Below, in pieces: positions 5,360 to 5,478 of a DNA stretch of 5,478 bases (position 1 is the first letter of the stretch; every line of letters begins with the position of its first letter). Under the pieces are notes generated by a model. The model saw only the letters and a list, made by a program, of their open reading frames with translations, ran no database searches and was not told the origin of the DNA. The position numbers and the translations under genes were made by a program. Source of the stretch: Phycisphaerales bacterium (lineage in GTDB: Bacteria > Planctomycetota > Phycisphaerae > Sedimentisphaerales > Anaerobacaceae); NCBI GenBank assembly GCA_011057845.1, contig DSDB01000675.1:1-5478 (forward strand), read 5' to 3'.

Positions 5360-5387
5360 GATATAGTCAAAGGGCGGCCCAAGGGCC
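5360..5387. promoter_or_regulatory. Inverted repeats upstream of nikR (possible operator region)
   Basis: Two short palindromes lie just above the nikR ribosome site: TTGA-TATAG-TCAA with an AT-rich centre, and GGCCC-AA-GGGCC (5376-5387). Either could bind a regulator, including NikR itself. They do not match the E. coli GTATGA-N16-TCATAC operator, and a clear -35/-10 pair was not found. Confidence 0.25.
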
Positions 5388-5422
5388 TCCATTGGGCGGA
5401 ATCTTAGCAGGGTCGGCGGGTA

Positions 5423-5438
5423 GGAGCAAGGGAGCAAG
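5423..5438. repeat. Tandem GGAGCAAG x2
   Basis: The 8-bp unit GGAGCAAG occurs at 5423-5430 and again at 5431-5438. It is followed by an A-rich stretch to the window edge. No gene is seen in 5388-5478. Confidence 0.5.
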
Positions 5439-5478
5439 GAACTGGAAACTCAAAGCTGAAAAGCCAAAACCACAGCCC

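Noticed and set aside
4833..5366. Plus-strand open frame of 177 codons
   Set aside because: It lies opposite nikR, whose motifs and Shine-Dalgarno site are decisive.

Overview
The window is GC-rich bacterial DNA in which every supported gene lies on the minus strand. From right to left, in the direction of transcription, these are a NikR-type nickel regulator, a tRNA-Val(CAC), an exported protein of unknown function with a cysteine-rich C-terminal half, a six-bladed NHL-type beta-propeller (probable lipoprotein), a lipoprotein with a formylglycine-generating-enzyme (FGE/SUMF1)-like domain, and the first 213 codons of an M29-type aminopeptidase that runs off the left edge. The style suggests Planctomycetota or a neighbouring PVC or deep-sediment lineage: many exported proteins, an FGE-like domain, loosely packed genes and short interspersed repeats of the kind that give false 'LSEAKNP' and 'HRLHRFYRF' peptides. 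That placement is an inference with low to moderate confidence.

Right part (4726-5478). nikR has a strong Shine-Dalgarno sequence, a GTG start and the complete nickel-ligand set. Its TAG stop lies at the edge of a GTAGGGGC-type repeat or hairpin. The tRNA-Val gene follows. It has the clearest promoter in the window: TTGACA, a 17-bp spacer, TCTAAT, then a GC-rich discriminator.

Middle part (851-4635). Three co-directional genes encode proteins predicted to leave the cytoplasm: a signal-peptide protein of 596 aa, the NHL propeller and the FGE-like protein. The gaps between them are about 95 bp. The first gap holds a copy of a 26-bp dispersed repeat. The second holds a hairpin that, together with a second inverted repeat, brackets the propeller stop codon. 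The three may work together at the cell surface, but only their order and shared export support this. The FGE-like protein lacks one of the two catalytic cysteines of true FGEs, so a structural or binding role is more likely than sulfatase activation.

Left part (1-850). A repeat-rich spacer (642-850) has a 9-bp-period ACAGATT triplet and another copy of the 26-bp repeat. It separates the FGE-like gene from the M29 peptidase, which has its own good Shine-Dalgarno sequence.

No CRISPR array, transposase, phage gene or convincing plus-strand gene was seen. Long plus-strand open frames are shadows of the minus-strand genes. No clearly new multi-gene system can be proven here. The best leads are the cysteine-rich exported protein, the altered FGE-like lipoprotein and the repeats that supply stop codons.
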